Source: Candidatus Sodalis pierantonius str. SOPE (lineage in GTDB: Bacteria > Pseudomonadota > Gammaproteobacteria > Enterobacterales > Enterobacteriaceae). From it: a stretch of 64,000 nucleotides of DNA. The stretch covers positions 248,001-312,000 of the forward strand of contig NZ_CP006568.1 of the NCBI RefSeq assembly GCF_000517405.1. Reading direction: 5' to 3'. Below are positions 27,805 to 37,465 of this stretch, piece after piece; position 1 is the first letter of the stretch, and every line of letters begins with the position of its first letter. A program made the position numbers and the translations under genes. Under the pieces are notes generated by a model, which saw only the letters and a list, made by a program, of their open reading frames with translations, did no database searches and was not told the DNA's origin.

Positions 27805-28380
27805 ATGATCCGTATTACCGATGCTGCCCAGGAACATTTTGCTAAATTGCTGTCCAATCAGGAACCCGGCACCCAGATCCGCGTGTTCGTTATCAATCCT
27901 GGCACGCCCAATGCGGAATGCGGCGTTTCATACTGCCCGCCGGATGCGGTGGAGGCCACTGATACGGAGCTGAAATTCGATAAAATCTCGGCCTATGTGG
28001 ATGAGCTCTCCGCCCCTTACCTACAGGATGCGAAAATTGACTTCGTCACGGATAAGCTCGGCTCCCAGCTGACGCTGAAAGCCCCCAATGCCAAAATGCG
28101 CAAAGTGAACGACGACGCGCCGCTTATCGAGCGGGTTGAGTATTTGCTCCAGTCGCAGATTAATCCGCAGCTGGCGGGCCACGGCGGTCAGGTGACGCTC
28201 ATGGAAATCACGGATGATATGCTGGCTATCCTTCAGTTCGGCGGCGGCTGTAACGGCTGTTCGATGGTGGATTACACGCTTAAAGAAGGGATCGAGAAAG
28301 AGCTGCTGGAGAAATTCCCCGAACTGAAGGGCGTGCACGATTTGACCGAGCATCAGCGCGGCGAACACTCCTATTATTGA
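27805..28380 (+). CDS. nfuA: NfuA, Fe-S cluster carrier protein
   Basis: 191 residues from ATG 27805 (MIRITDAAQEHF), identical in length to E. coli NfuA. An N-terminal degenerate A-type domain is followed by a C-terminal Nfu domain with the cluster-binding GGGCNGCSMVD (Cys149 and Cys152). It delivers 4Fe-4S clusters under oxidative stress and iron limitation. Intact, with a strong promoter-like tataat (27765-27770) shortly upstream. Confidence 0.96.
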   Translation: MIRITDAAQEHFAKLLSNQEPGTQIRVFVINPGTPNAECGVSYCPPDAVEATDTELKFDKISAYVDELSAPYLQDAKIDFVTDKLGSQLTLKAPNAKMRKVNDDAPLIERVEYLLQSQINPQLAGHGGQVTLMEITDDMLAILQFGGGCNGCSMVDYTLKEGIEKELLEKFPELKGVHDLTEHQRGEHSYY

Positions 28381-28538
28381 TCGGCGTTAGACCTGACCTG
28401 ACTAGCAGGGTTAGGCCTAATCTGTCGATGGGCGTCCGCCAAAACAGACCATCGGCATTAAGCTCGATCCGTGAACGGGGGTTAGCCCAACCTGTCCATC
28501 GGCGTTAAAACTGACCGGCAAGCGGGCGTTTGCCCGAC
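28381..28538. repeat. Short imperfect repeats between nfuA and malQ
   Basis: The convergent gap holds three related units: gcgttagacctgacctg (28383), gggttaggcctaatctgtcg (28408) and gggttagcccaacctgtcca (28480), the last two followed by atgggcgt or tcggcgtt. A small hairpin CGGGC-GTTT-GCCCG follows at about 28522-28535. The function is unknown; the repeats may mark old local duplication, and the hairpin a weak terminator. Confidence 0.4.
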
Positions 28539-30653
28539 TTAATCCTCGGCGTTCCCTTCGCCGCACCTCCCCCGCCAGCGGCCGACCGCCGTCAGCAGTT
28601 GGATAATGTCAGGGTCGCTAAACAGGGTCTCGAGATCCCGCGTCAACTTGCGCCGCCAGTTAGGATAGGCATCGGTGGTACCGGGCACATTGACCGGTGT
28701 TGCCATCTGCAACCAGTCTTCGGGCTGTAGCCCCAGCAGCGCGCTGCGGCTTTGCGCCACAAACCGGTGGATAGCGGCGTTCAACGCCGGCGACATGGGA
28801 ACCTCCTCCGCCCGCACGGGGGTGGCGGCAGGCAGGCAGCCTGCGCGCCGCAGCGCGTCCAGCAACGCCTGCCGTTCCAGACGCCGTTCCTCCAGCAGCC
28901 GCCGCCAGGTCTGCTCATCGTCATATAGGTCCAGCTGGTGGGCCAAATCAATATCCGCCCCTTGCCAGAAACCGCTTAATGTCGCTAAATCATGGGTGGT
29001 AAGCGTCGTCATCGCCTGTGGGGGATATTCCGCCGGCGCGCGGAATTGCTGGTCCTGGCCGCGTTCAAAAAACAGCACCTTATACGAATACACGCCCACG
29101 GCGCGCAGCTTCTCGACGATATCCTCCGGCACGGTGCCGAGATCCTCGCCGATGACCATACATTGCTTGTGCTGGCTCTCGAGGGCCAACACCGCCAGCA
29201 AATCTGCCACCGGGTAGCGCGCATACGCCCCGTGCTCAGGACCATAGCCCCGCGGTACCCACCACAAGCGCATCAACGCCATCACATGATCCAGGCGCAG
29301 CGCGCCGCAATAGCACATGCCGCAATAGCACATATTGGCGCGCAGCATATCGATAAACGGCTGATAGCCGCGTTTACGCAACACGTTCGGATCCTGCGGC
29401 GGCAGTTGCCAATTCTGCCCCTGCGGGCCCAATCGGTCCGGCGGCGCGCCCACCGACGCGGATAAGCAGTACAGGGCGGGATCGGCCCAGTTTTCTACAC
29501 CGTCATCGCCGACGCCCACCGCCAGATCACGATAGATCCCTACCGGCATCGCCAGCCGTTGGCTGAGTCGGTAACAGCCATCCAACTGCCTGGCCGCCAG
29601 CCACTGCAAATAACTGAAAAAAGCGATCTCGTCCTGGTGCTGCCGCCTAAAACGCGCCAGCGCCGCGCTGTTGGCCTGCTGATATTCCGCCGGCCAGTCG
29701 CGCCAGCCCAGACTCAGGCAACCGTGCGCAACCTGTTCAAGGTGCAGCGCATCAAAAGTCGCCTGCTGATAAAGGCTGTCACCGCCGGCCGCGATAAACT
29801 CCGCCAGCGATTGGCGTTCAGGATCGTCTGTCCCACGTCGATTAAACTGCGCCCAAGCGTAACGCAGCGCCGTCAGTTTCAGCGTCATCACCTGCGCATA
29901 ATCCACCTGGTCATTCGCGCGCAACGCCTGTAGCCGGCGGCCGGTTTCCGGCTCCCGCCACCAAAGCTGCGCCTGCTCACTGTGCAGAAAATCGTCCAGC
30001 CCGCCGACATCAATGTAGATAATATTCAAGTAGCGGCGCGAAGAGGGACTATAAGGACTGGCCCAATCGGGCAGCGCCGGATACAGCGCGTGCAGCGGGT
30101 TAACGCCGACAAAAGCGCCGCCCAGCCGGGCGGTCCCGGCGATCATTTGCGCCAAATCACCAAAATCGCCGATGCCCCAATTGCGTGCTGAACGCAGCGT
30201 ATAGAGCTGGACCGTGTTGCCCCACAGCCGCTGTCCCGCCCGGATCGCCGGCGGCTCATAACAGCGCTCGGGGGCGACAATCACCTTACACTCCCAGCGC
30301 GCGTCTTTAACGCACAGCGTCAACCGATGGTAGCCATCGGACACCCCCATCGGCAGCGTCAGAAGATGCGCGCGCCCCGTCGTCGCCGGTTCAAGCGCCT
30401 CGTCGCCCACCGCAGGCGCCGCCCGGGTCTGCCCGTGATGTTGTTTGCCCGACTCCTCGGTCAGCGTCCAAGCTACAACGATTCCGGCGGGCAGCGTCAG
30501 CGAGCGCTCACGGTGACCGCCGGTGACCCATACGGGCGGCAGCGGCGTTTCCGGGCTGATGCTGCGCGGCCATTGCCATGCGTCGACGTACTCGGTGATA
30601 ATGCCGGCCCGCCGCGCGCGCCGATAAAGCGCCTCCGCCCCTGTCACCGGCAT
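28539..30653 (-). CDS. malQ: 4-alpha-glucanotransferase (amylomaltase)
   Basis: 704 residues from ATG 30653; a TTG at 30704 overlapping the malP stop would add 17 non-conserved residues. GH77 enzyme that disproportionates maltodextrins in the cytoplasm. Catalytic residues are present in LRLDHVM (nucleophile Asp), GEDLGTVP (acid/base Glu) and THDLATL. Directly before the nucleophile a perfect 15-base tandem duplication (29304-29333) inserts five residues, giving NMCYCGMCYCGALR where E. coli has NMQNCGALR. The frame is kept but the active-site loop is altered, so activity is uncertain. It lies downstream of malP in one operon. Confidence 0.9.
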   Translation of the reverse strand: MPVTGAEALYRRARRAGIITEYVDAWQWPRSISPETPLPPVWVTGGHRERSLTLPAGIVVAWTLTEESGKQHHGQTRAAPAVGDEALEPATTGRAHLLTLPMGVSDGYHRLTLCVKDARWECKVIVAPERCYEPPAIRAGQRLWGNTVQLYTLRSARNWGIGDFGDLAQMIAGTARLGGAFVGVNPLHALYPALPDWASPYSPSSRRYLNIIYIDVGGLDDFLHSEQAQLWWREPETGRRLQALRANDQVDYAQVMTLKLTALRYAWAQFNRRGTDDPERQSLAEFIAAGGDSLYQQATFDALHLEQVAHGCLSLGWRDWPAEYQQANSAALARFRRQHQDEIAFFSYLQWLAARQLDGCYRLSQRLAMPVGIYRDLAVGVGDDGVENWADPALYCLSASVGAPPDRLGPQGQNWQLPPQDPNVLRKRGYQPFIDMLRANMCYCGMCYCGALRLDHVMALMRLWWVPRGYGPEHGAYARYPVADLLAVLALESQHKQCMVIGEDLGTVPEDIVEKLRAVGVYSYKVLFFERGQDQQFRAPAEYPPQAMTTLTTHDLATLSGFWQGADIDLAHQLDLYDDEQTWRRLLEERRLERQALLDALRRAGCLPAATPVRAEEVPMSPALNAAIHRFVAQSRSALLGLQPEDWLQMATPVNVPGTTDAYPNWRRKLTRDLETLFSDPDIIQLLTAVGRWRGRCGEGNAED
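29304..29333 (-). repeat. Perfect 15-base tandem duplication inside malQ
   Basis: Two identical units (gccgcaatagcacat) lie side by side at 29304-29318 and 29319-29333. They add five residues beside the catalytic Asp of MalQ. Perfect identity means the event is recent. Confidence 0.95.
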
Positions 30654-30700
30654 GTCCCGTGCTTGACCATGCTCATCTCCGGCAGCGCCATCGCGGCGCC

Positions 30701-33097
30701 TCAACGTTTTGCCTGCCAGATACGCTGCTGATAATCGCGTATCGCGCGGTCCGAGCTGAAGAAGCCCACCCGCGCGGTATTTAGCACCGCGCTGCGCGTC
30801 CAGTCATCGGGCCGGCGATATAACGCGTCCACCTGCTGCTGAGCCCGGCAATAGGCGGCGAAATCCGCCAGCACCAAATAAGGATCGCCGCCTTTTTGCA
30901 GACTGTGCAGTAAGAGCTCGAAGGCGTGCTTGTCTTTGAAGCTGTAGCTACCGCTGGCCAAGTCCGCCAACAACCCTTTCAGCGCCTTATCCTGCTCCGG
31001 TTTATAGCCGTCGGCGAGCAGCGCCTTTACCTGGCTTACCGTGTGGCCGAAGATGAATATATTCTCCTCGCCCACCTGCTCGGCGATTTCCACATTGGCG
31101 CCGTCGAGCGTACCGATGGTTAACGCGCCATTCAGCGCCAGTTTCATATTGCCGGTACCCGATGCCTCTTTACCGGCGGTGGATATTTGCTCGGACAGAT
31201 CCGCCGCGGGTATCATCCATTCGGCGAGCGTCACGCGATAATCGGGCATAAAAATCACCTGCAACCGATCGTTTATCTTGCGGTCGTTATTGATCTTATG
31301 CGCCACCTGATTGATAGCGTAAATAATATTTTTTGCCAGCGCATAACCCGGCGCCGCCTTGGCGCCGAACAAAAAGACGCGCGGGACAATGTCGAGATCC
31401 GGGTTATCCCGCAGCCGGCGATAGAGCGACAGAATGTGCAACAGATTCAAATGCTGGCGCTTATATTCGTGTAGCCGTTTGATCTGCACATCGAACATCG
31501 CTTGCGGGTCAACGACAATGCCCGTCATCTGATGGATTTTATCGGCCAGCCGCCGTTTGTTGTCGTATTTAATCTGCTGGAAACAGGCGCGAAACGCCGC
31601 ATCGTCCGCATAAGACGCCAGCGCTGTCAATCTTTCAAGCCGGGTGATCCAGCCTTTGCCAATGGTTTCGTCAATCAGCCCCGCCAGCGCCGGATTACAC
31701 TGTTTCAGCCAGCGGCGCGGAGTAATACCGTTGGTCACGTTATGGAACTTCCGCGGCCACAGCTGATAATACTCGGGAAACAGGTCGCTTTTCACCAGTT
31801 CGGAATGCAGCGCGGCGACGCCATTGACCGCAAAGCCACATACCACGCATAAATTCGCCATCCGTACTTGTTTATCCTGCACGACCGCCAAGCGGCGCCA
31901 TACCGCGTTATCGCCCGGCCAGCGCTGCTCCACCAGCACCCGCAGCCGGTCGTTAATGTGCCTGATAATGGCGAAATGGCGCGGCAGCAGCGTCTGCAGC
32001 AGCTTTTCATCCCAGCATTCCAGCGCCTCCGGCATCAGCGTATGGTTGGTGTAGGCGAAAGTGCGTGACGTAATCAACCAGACTTCATCCCATGTGAGCC
32101 GGTGTTGGTCGAGCAGCACGCGCAGCATCTCGGGGATGGCGATAGCCGGATGGGTATCATTAAGCTGGATAACTTCATAATCCGGCAGAGTTTCCAGACT
32201 GCGGCCGGCCAAATGGTGACGGCGCAAAATGTCCGTCACCGCACAGGCGCACTGGAAATACTGCTGCATCAGCCGCAGCTGTTTGCCTTCCTGATGGTTA
32301 TCGTTCGGGTAAAGTACTTTAGTCAACTTGGCGGCGTCGATCCCGTCCCGTTCGGCTTTAAGGAATTTCCCGTCATTAAACAGCGCCAGATTGAACGGAT
32401 GCGGATGCGTCGCCTGCCATAAACGCAGCGGCAGCACCGCGCCGTTGCCAAAACCGACCACCGGCAAATCCCAGGCTTCGCCGATAAGCGAGAACGCCGG
32501 TTCCCAGCGGCTGCCACCCTGCCCGTCTTTCACCAGTTTGCCGCCAAACCCTACCTCAACATTTAGCGCCGCGTTATGACGGAACCAGGGATAGGTTTCG
32601 CGATGCCAGTCGTCGGGGGATTCCCATTGCTGGCCTTCGGCGAAGGTCTGGCGAAACAAGCCGTACTGGTAATTCAGCCCGTAGCCGATGGCAGGCTGGC
32701 CCACGGTCGCCATGGAATCCATATAACAAGCGACCAGGCGGCCCAGGCCGCCGTTACCCAGCGCCGGATCGACCTCGTATTCCAGGATATCGGCAAGACT
32801 AACCTGATAAGCTTCGAGCACCCTTTTGACCGTGTCGTACCCGCCAAGATTGATAAGATTATTGCCGGTCAGACGTCCCAGCAGGAACTCCATGGAAAGG
32901 TAATTGACATGACGGAGGATTTTCTTATTGTCGCCCGGTTGGGCGCTTGGGGGGACGATACTTTCATTGACCGCCGCGCTGACCGCCTGCCACCACTGAA
33001 ACGCGGTCATTTCCTGCGCGCCGGCGAGACCATAACGTTGCCACTGGCGATCTAGCGCTGCCTGGAACACAGCTTTATCAAATTTGGGTCTTGGCAT
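30701..33097 (-). CDS. malP: Maltodextrin phosphorylase
   Basis: 798 residues (E. coli 797). GT35 enzyme that phosphorolyses maltodextrins to glucose-1-phosphate. The PLP lysine lies in EASGTGNMKLALNGALTIGTLDGANVEI (about residue 646). Other family blocks are DPALGNGGLGRLVACYMDSMA, QLNDTHPAIAIPEM and RIKRLHEYKRQ-type VQIKRLHEYKRQHLN. Uninterrupted. Because glgP nearby is destroyed, this is the only intact alpha-glucan phosphorylase in the window. The usual activator gene malT, divergent from malP in E. coli, is absent. Confidence 0.96.
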   Translation of the reverse strand: MPRPKFDKAVFQAALDRQWQRYGLAGAQEMTAFQWWQAVSAAVNESIVPPSAQPGDNKKILRHVNYLSMEFLLGRLTGNNLINLGGYDTVKRVLEAYQVSLADILEYEVDPALGNGGLGRLVACYMDSMATVGQPAIGYGLNYQYGLFRQTFAEGQQWESPDDWHRETYPWFRHNAALNVEVGFGGKLVKDGQGGSRWEPAFSLIGEAWDLPVVGFGNGAVLPLRLWQATHPHPFNLALFNDGKFLKAERDGIDAAKLTKVLYPNDNHQEGKQLRLMQQYFQCACAVTDILRRHHLAGRSLETLPDYEVIQLNDTHPAIAIPEMLRVLLDQHRLTWDEVWLITSRTFAYTNHTLMPEALECWDEKLLQTLLPRHFAIIRHINDRLRVLVEQRWPGDNAVWRRLAVVQDKQVRMANLCVVCGFAVNGVAALHSELVKSDLFPEYYQLWPRKFHNVTNGITPRRWLKQCNPALAGLIDETIGKGWITRLERLTALASYADDAAFRACFQQIKYDNKRRLADKIHQMTGIVVDPQAMFDVQIKRLHEYKRQHLNLLHILSLYRRLRDNPDLDIVPRVFLFGAKAAPGYALAKNIIYAINQVAHKINNDRKINDRLQVIFMPDYRVTLAEWMIPAADLSEQISTAGKEASGTGNMKLALNGALTIGTLDGANVEIAEQVGEENIFIFGHTVSQVKALLADGYKPEQDKALKGLLADLASGSYSFKDKHAFELLLHSLQKGGDPYLVLADFAAYCRAQQQVDALYRRPDDWTRSAVLNTARVGFFSSDRAIRDYQQRIWQAKR

Positions 33098-33413
33098 ATG
33101 AACGTCTCTATCCTGTTAGGCTAAAGTGGACAGCGCCGGAAAACCGGCCCCCTGATCCTGCCATCGTCATGGCTATTCCGGCGCCCACCGCAAGCGATCG
33201 TCATGGCAAACTACGGTTATCCCAAGGTTTAGCGGAGCGACACGCCACGCCTGTGGCCATGTCAAACCACGACGCCCCCCGCGGCGTACCCCAAGGGGTC
33301 GCCGTGCAAAAGGTCGCGGAAGGGTCTGGCTAAGCGCCGTGATGATCAAAGAATAGACAACGCCGTTAAAAAGGGGAGAGCCGGCGTGAATTTTTACGCT
33401 CGAGCCCTTACGC
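33098..33413. other. malP-glpR gap where malT is missing
   Basis: 316 bases. In E. coli malT and the rtc genes lie between malP and glpR. Here no malT remnant is recognisable in any frame. I could not find a credible MalT box (GGGGAKGAGG type) upstream of malP. The sequence contains GC-rich imperfect repeats only. Confidence 0.5.
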
Positions 33414-34172
33414 TCAGCACAGCTCCAATTTGACATCGGAGTGTTCGATAAGCGTCATCACCCCCGGTGGCGGCAGTTGGTCGGTAAACAGATAATCTAC
33501 CAGGTCCATTTTGCCGAGATTGACCATGGCGCTGCGGCCGAATTTGGAATGGTCGGTCACCAGCATCACGCAGCGAGAATTGTCGATAATCGCCCGTTTG
33601 GTGCGCACCTCGTGATAATCGAACTCCAGCAGCGAGCCATCCAAATCAATGCCGCTGATGCCGAGGATGCTGTAATCAAGCCGGAATTGAGAAATGAAAT
33701 CGAGGGTGGCCTCGCCGATAATGCCGCCGTCGCGCGTGCGCACTTCGCCGCCGGCCAAAATCAGGCGGAAATCTTCTTTGGCGGTAAGCAACATCGCCAC
33801 GTTAAGATTATTGGTGACCACCCGCAGATTTTTATGACCCTGCAGCGCGTGCGCCACCGCCTCCGGCGTGGTGCCGATATCGATGAACAGCGTGGCGCCG
33901 TCGGGGATTTGGCTGGCGACGCGCGCCGCAATGCGCGCCTTTTCCGCCGACCACATCACCTTGCGATCGTGGTAGGCGGCGTTGACCGAACTCGACGGCA
34001 GCGCTGCGCCGCCGTGATGACGCTGGATCTTGTTCTGCTCGGCCAAATCGTTCAGATCGCGCCGTATTGTCTGGGGACTGACGGCAAAGTGATCCACCAG
34101 CTCCTCGGTACTGACGTAGCCCTGCTGGCGAACCAGCTCGATAATGGCATCATGCCGCTGCGTTTGCTTCAC
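33414..34172 (-). CDS. glpR: Glycerol-3-phosphate regulon repressor
   Basis: 252 residues, the same as E. coli. DeoR family: N-terminal helix-turn-helix (YVSTEELVDHFAVSPQTIRRDLNDLA, residues about 19-44) and a C-terminal sugar-phosphate-binding domain (DGATLFIDIGTTPEAVAHAL, GGIIGEATLDFISQFRLD). It represses glp genes until glycerol-3-phosphate binds. Intact, 24 bases downstream of glpG. Confidence 0.96.
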   Translation of the reverse strand: MKQTQRHDAIIELVRQQGYVSTEELVDHFAVSPQTIRRDLNDLAEQNKIQRHHGGAALPSSSVNAAYHDRKVMWSAEKARIAARVASQIPDGATLFIDIGTTPEAVAHALQGHKNLRVVTNNLNVAMLLTAKEDFRLILAGGEVRTRDGGIIGEATLDFISQFRLDYSILGISGIDLDGSLLEFDYHEVRTKRAIIDNSRCVMLVTDHSKFGRSAMVNLGKMDLVDYLFTDQLPPPGVMTLIEHSDVKLELC

Positions 34173-34196
34173 ATTGACTCCTCTGCTGCCGGCCGA

Positions 34197-35045
34197 TCAG
34201 CGCTGAGCGCCGTGACTCCGACGCCGCCGCGTTTGCCAGAACGCCATCAGCAGGCCCGTTACCAGACCCGCCACGTGCGCGGCATTGGCTATTGCGATAC
34301 CCAAAATATTAAAATAGCCGGCAATGAGCCATAACAGGGCGAACACGATGACCCCGCGCGGCATAGATAGCGACCCGCCGGGATTTTTCTCGCCGTGCCA
34401 CCAGACATAGCCCATCAGCGCATACACTACGCCAGACAGACCGCCGAAAAAGCTCCCGCTGAAATGCGACTGCACCACGCCGCTAACGATTGCCGAGAGC
34501 AGGAACAAAATGAGTAATGACGCCCTGCCGCGGTAGCGCTCCGTCAGGCCGGCCAGATACCACCACCACACCACATTGAACACCAGGTGCAATAGCGAGA
34601 AATGCAAAAAGGCATGGCTGACCCAGCGCCAGATCTGTCCGTATTGGGCCGGACCGGCGGGATACGCCAGCACGGCCATTACCCGATCATCGCCGAGCAG
34701 GGTCATCAGCACAAAGACCAGCACGCACAGTGCCGTTACCCCCAACGTCAAGGGGCCGGCCTGCTGACGCAGCGCCGGCAGCCAGGCGCGCAGGCCGGAT
34801 CCCGTCACGCCGCGGTAATGTAACGAACCGGTACGCCAGCTGGCGGCCTGATAACGGGGATGCTGCGGTTCAAGTAAAAACGCCTCCAGCGCCGCCTCGA
34901 CCTGTTCCAGTTTTTCGTCCTGGGCCAGCCACAGCTCGATATAACTCCCCTGCGGACGCAACTCCATGTCCACGCCCTGGGTTTTTATATAATCAATGAA
35001 GGCCAACACCAGACGCGCGTTAGACAAGGCGGCAACTCGAATCAT
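34197..35045 (-). CDS. glpG: Rhomboid intramembrane serine protease GlpG
   Basis: 282 residues. An N-terminal cytoplasmic domain (about 1-65) precedes six membrane segments. The catalytic dyad is present: Ser in GGLSGVVYALMGY (TM4) and His in ANAAHVAGLVTG (TM6). The L1 loop signature WRWVSHAFLHFSLLHLVFN is conserved. It cleaves membrane proteins, including orphan subunits. Intact; the gap to glpE is 294 bases, longer than in E. coli, with nothing recognisable in it. Confidence 0.95.
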   Translation of the reverse strand: MIRVAALSNARLVLAFIDYIKTQGVDMELRPQGSYIELWLAQDEKLEQVEAALEAFLLEPQHPRYQAASWRTGSLHYRGVTGSGLRAWLPALRQQAGPLTLGVTALCVLVFVLMTLLGDDRVMAVLAYPAGPAQYGQIWRWVSHAFLHFSLLHLVFNVVWWWYLAGLTERYRGRASLLILFLLSAIVSGVVQSHFSGSFFGGLSGVVYALMGYVWWHGEKNPGGSLSMPRGVIVFALLWLIAGYFNILGIAIANAAHVAGLVTGLLMAFWQTRRRRSHGAQR

Positions 35046-35339
35046 GTTTCACTCACGCTTTCATAATGAGGTAATGGTGGAACAGAATACACGATTCGCG
35101 GGCTAAACGCGCGGCCCGACGACGGCTTCCCCCGCGCGCCAACGCCGCTAGACGTCCAGGCAATGTACTGAGGATAAAGGAGAAACGCCGGCAGGCGAAA
35201 TGCCGGAGCGGTAGATTGCGACGCGCCTCGCCGATGCCCGCCAATTTTGCGATCTATGTCTCAAAGCGAGGAGCGCAACGCAGCCACCTTCCCCCTCTCC
35301 GTGCAGCGACGGCCGGTGAACCATGACGCGTTTTCGTCG

Positions 35340-35663
35340 CTATAGCGATTCCGTATCCTGCGGAAAGGCTTTCAGCCAGGCGTCAAACCCACCATCGACG
35401 CTGTAGGCGGCCTCAAACCCCTGGCTCAGCAGATATTGGGCGGCGCCTTTACTGCTATTGCCGTGATAGCACATCACCAGTACCGGACGGGCGGCATCCT
35501 GTTGCGCCAAAAACGCCGGCAGAGTGTCATTGGTCAAATGGAACGCGCCACGGGGATGCCCGGCGGCGAAACTTTGCGGATCGCGGATATCTACTAGCAC
35601 CGCGTCCCCCCGCTGCCAGCGCTCCCTGGCCAGTTCTACGCTGATTGTTGCAAATTGATCCAT
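35340..35663 (-). CDS. glpE: Thiosulfate sulfurtransferase GlpE
   Basis: 107 residues, a single-domain rhodanese. The active-site loop is CYHGNSSKGAAQYL with the catalytic Cys at about residue 65; VLVDIRDPQSFAAGHPRGAFHLTN precedes it. It transfers sulfane sulfur to cyanide or thioredoxin. Intact. Divergent from glpD. Confidence 0.94.
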   Translation of the reverse strand: MDQFATISVELARERWQRGDAVLVDIRDPQSFAAGHPRGAFHLTNDTLPAFLAQQDAARPVLVMCYHGNSSKGAAQYLLSQGFEAAYSVDGGFDAWLKAFPQDTESL

Positions 35664-35881
35664 ACCCTGTCGCCTCGTTTAATCAAAAGATAGCACGCCT
35701 CACGGCAGCGAAAGGAGTGTAGCAAGCCGTTGGCCGGCATGCAGCGCTTTTCGCCGGCATCCGGCCGCGCCCTATCGGCGTCTAACTCGATATGCTACCC
35801 CCATCGCCGTGGCGGCGACCCGCGCTGCCCGGGTAAAAACGTTAACTGCGTCACGCATGGCCTCTTTTTTGCACAGAGTTC

Positions 35882-35929
35882 TTGGCGTGGATGTTGGTTT
35901 GCGCTTACAATAATGAGCGAAAACGAACA
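35882..35929 (+). promoter_or_regulatory. Candidate glpD promoter with GlpR operator
   Basis: TTGGCG (35882-35887) and TACAAT (35906-35911) are separated by 18 bases. Just downstream, 35914-35929 reads tgagcgaaaacgaaca, close to the GlpR operator form TGTTCG-N4-CGAACA with a perfect right half and four of six matches in the left half. It sits 37 bases before the glpD GTG start. The placement over the start-point region fits repression by GlpR, whose gene is intact. Confidence 0.5.
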
Positions 35930-35965
35930 TAAAAGAACTGTAACGCGCATTGGGAGGAAGGTAAC

Positions 35966-37465
35966 GTGGAAACCAAAGACTTGATCGTCATCGGCGGCGG
36001 GATCAACGGTACCGGCATCGCTGCCGACGCCGCCGGGCGCGGACTGTCCGTATTGCTGTTGGAAGCGCAGGATTTGGCGGGCGCCACGTCATCCGCCAGC
36101 TCCAAACTCATTCACGGTGGCCTGCGCTATCTCGAACATTATGAATTTCGTTTGGTGAGCGAAGCGCTGGCCGAACGGGAGGTGCTGTTAAAAATGGCGC
36201 CCCATATTGCCTTCCCGATGCGCTTTCGATTGCCGCACCTGCGGCCGGCGTGGATGATTCGCTTGGGCCTGTTTATGTATGATCATCTGGGCAAACGCAC
36301 CAGTCTGCCGGCAAGTGAGGGCGTTCGATTTGGCGCGGATTCGGTCCTGAAACCGGAAATCGTGCGTGGTTTCGAGTATTCAGACTGTTGGGTGGACGAT
36401 GCGCGTCTGGTGGTGCTCAACGCTCAGGAAGTGGTGGCGCGGGGCGGCGATGTTAAAACCCGTACGCAGGTGACCCGCGCCTGGCGGGAAAACGGTCTGT
36501 GGCACGTCGAGGCGCGCGATAGCCTGACCGGCAAGAGCCATCGCTGGCAGGCCAAGGGGCTGGCCAACGCCCCCGGCCCTTGGGGGAAACATTTCATTGA
36601 TGACAGCCTGCATTTACCGTCGCAGTACGGCATCCGCCTGATAAAAGGCAGCCATATCGTCGTGCCCCGGGTCCATCCCCAGCCGCAGGCGTACATTCTG
36701 CAAAACGAAGATCACCGCATTGTGTTCGTCATTCCCTGGATGGAAACGTTCTCCATTATCGGCACCACCGACGTGGAATATCATGGCGATCCGGGGAAGG
36801 TGCATATCGATGACGGTGAAATTGACTATCTGCTCAAGGTTTATAACGCCCATTTCAAACGACCCCTGGGCCGCGAGGACATCGTCTGGACCTACTACGG
36901 CGTGCGTCCGCTGTGCGACGACGAATCCGATTCGCCGCAGGCGGTGACCCGCGACTATACGCTATCGTTAAGCGATGAAAACGGTAAAGCGCCGCTGCTG
37001 TCGGTATTTGGCGGCAAACTTACCACTTACCGCAAGCTGGCCGAACATGCGCTGGAAAAACTGGCTCACTACTATCCCCACGCCAAAGGCGCCTGGACCC
37101 GCAACGCGGTGCTGCCGGGCAGCGATTTCGCCGGTACTCGCGACGACTATGCCGCCGTGCTGCGCCGCAAATTCTCCTTTCTGCCGGAATCGCTGACGCG
37201 GCGCTACAGCCGCACTTATGGCACCCGCAGCGAGCAGCTGCTGGCAGGCGCCGCCGGCCTGGCGGATCTGGGTGAAGATTTCGGCCACGGCCTGTACGAA
37301 GCCGAGCTGCGCTATCTGGTAGCGCAGGAGTGGGTTGTCACGCTGGACGACGCCATCTAGCGCCGCACCAAACTGGGCATGTGGCTGGACGAGGCCCAGC
37401 AGGCGCGTATTACCGACTGGCTGGCGCAGCACGTCAGTCCTGCGCGGCTGTCGCTAGCGTCCTAA
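35966..37465 (+). pseudogene. glpD: Aerobic glycerol-3-phosphate dehydrogenase, stopped by an amber codon
   Basis: GTG 35966 follows a strong gggaggaagg site. The protein matches E. coli GlpD (501 residues): FAD-binding IGGGINGTGIAADAAGRG, SSKLIHGGLRYLEHYEFRL, IIGTTDVEY. Translation stops at TAG 37358-37360 (TLDDAI-stop-RRTKLGMW), where relatives have Trp (DDALWRRTKQGMW). The following 35 codons (through RLSLAS, stop at 37465) are intact in the same frame. About three residues are also missing in RLPHLRPAWM. The lost C-terminal segment belongs to the conserved dimer/membrane region. GlpD passes electrons from glycerol-3-phosphate to quinone; activity is doubtful. Confidence 0.88.

Noticed and set aside
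33441..34334. A 297-codon open frame antisense to glpR and glpG
   Set aside because: Shadow of two conserved genes; no family signature.
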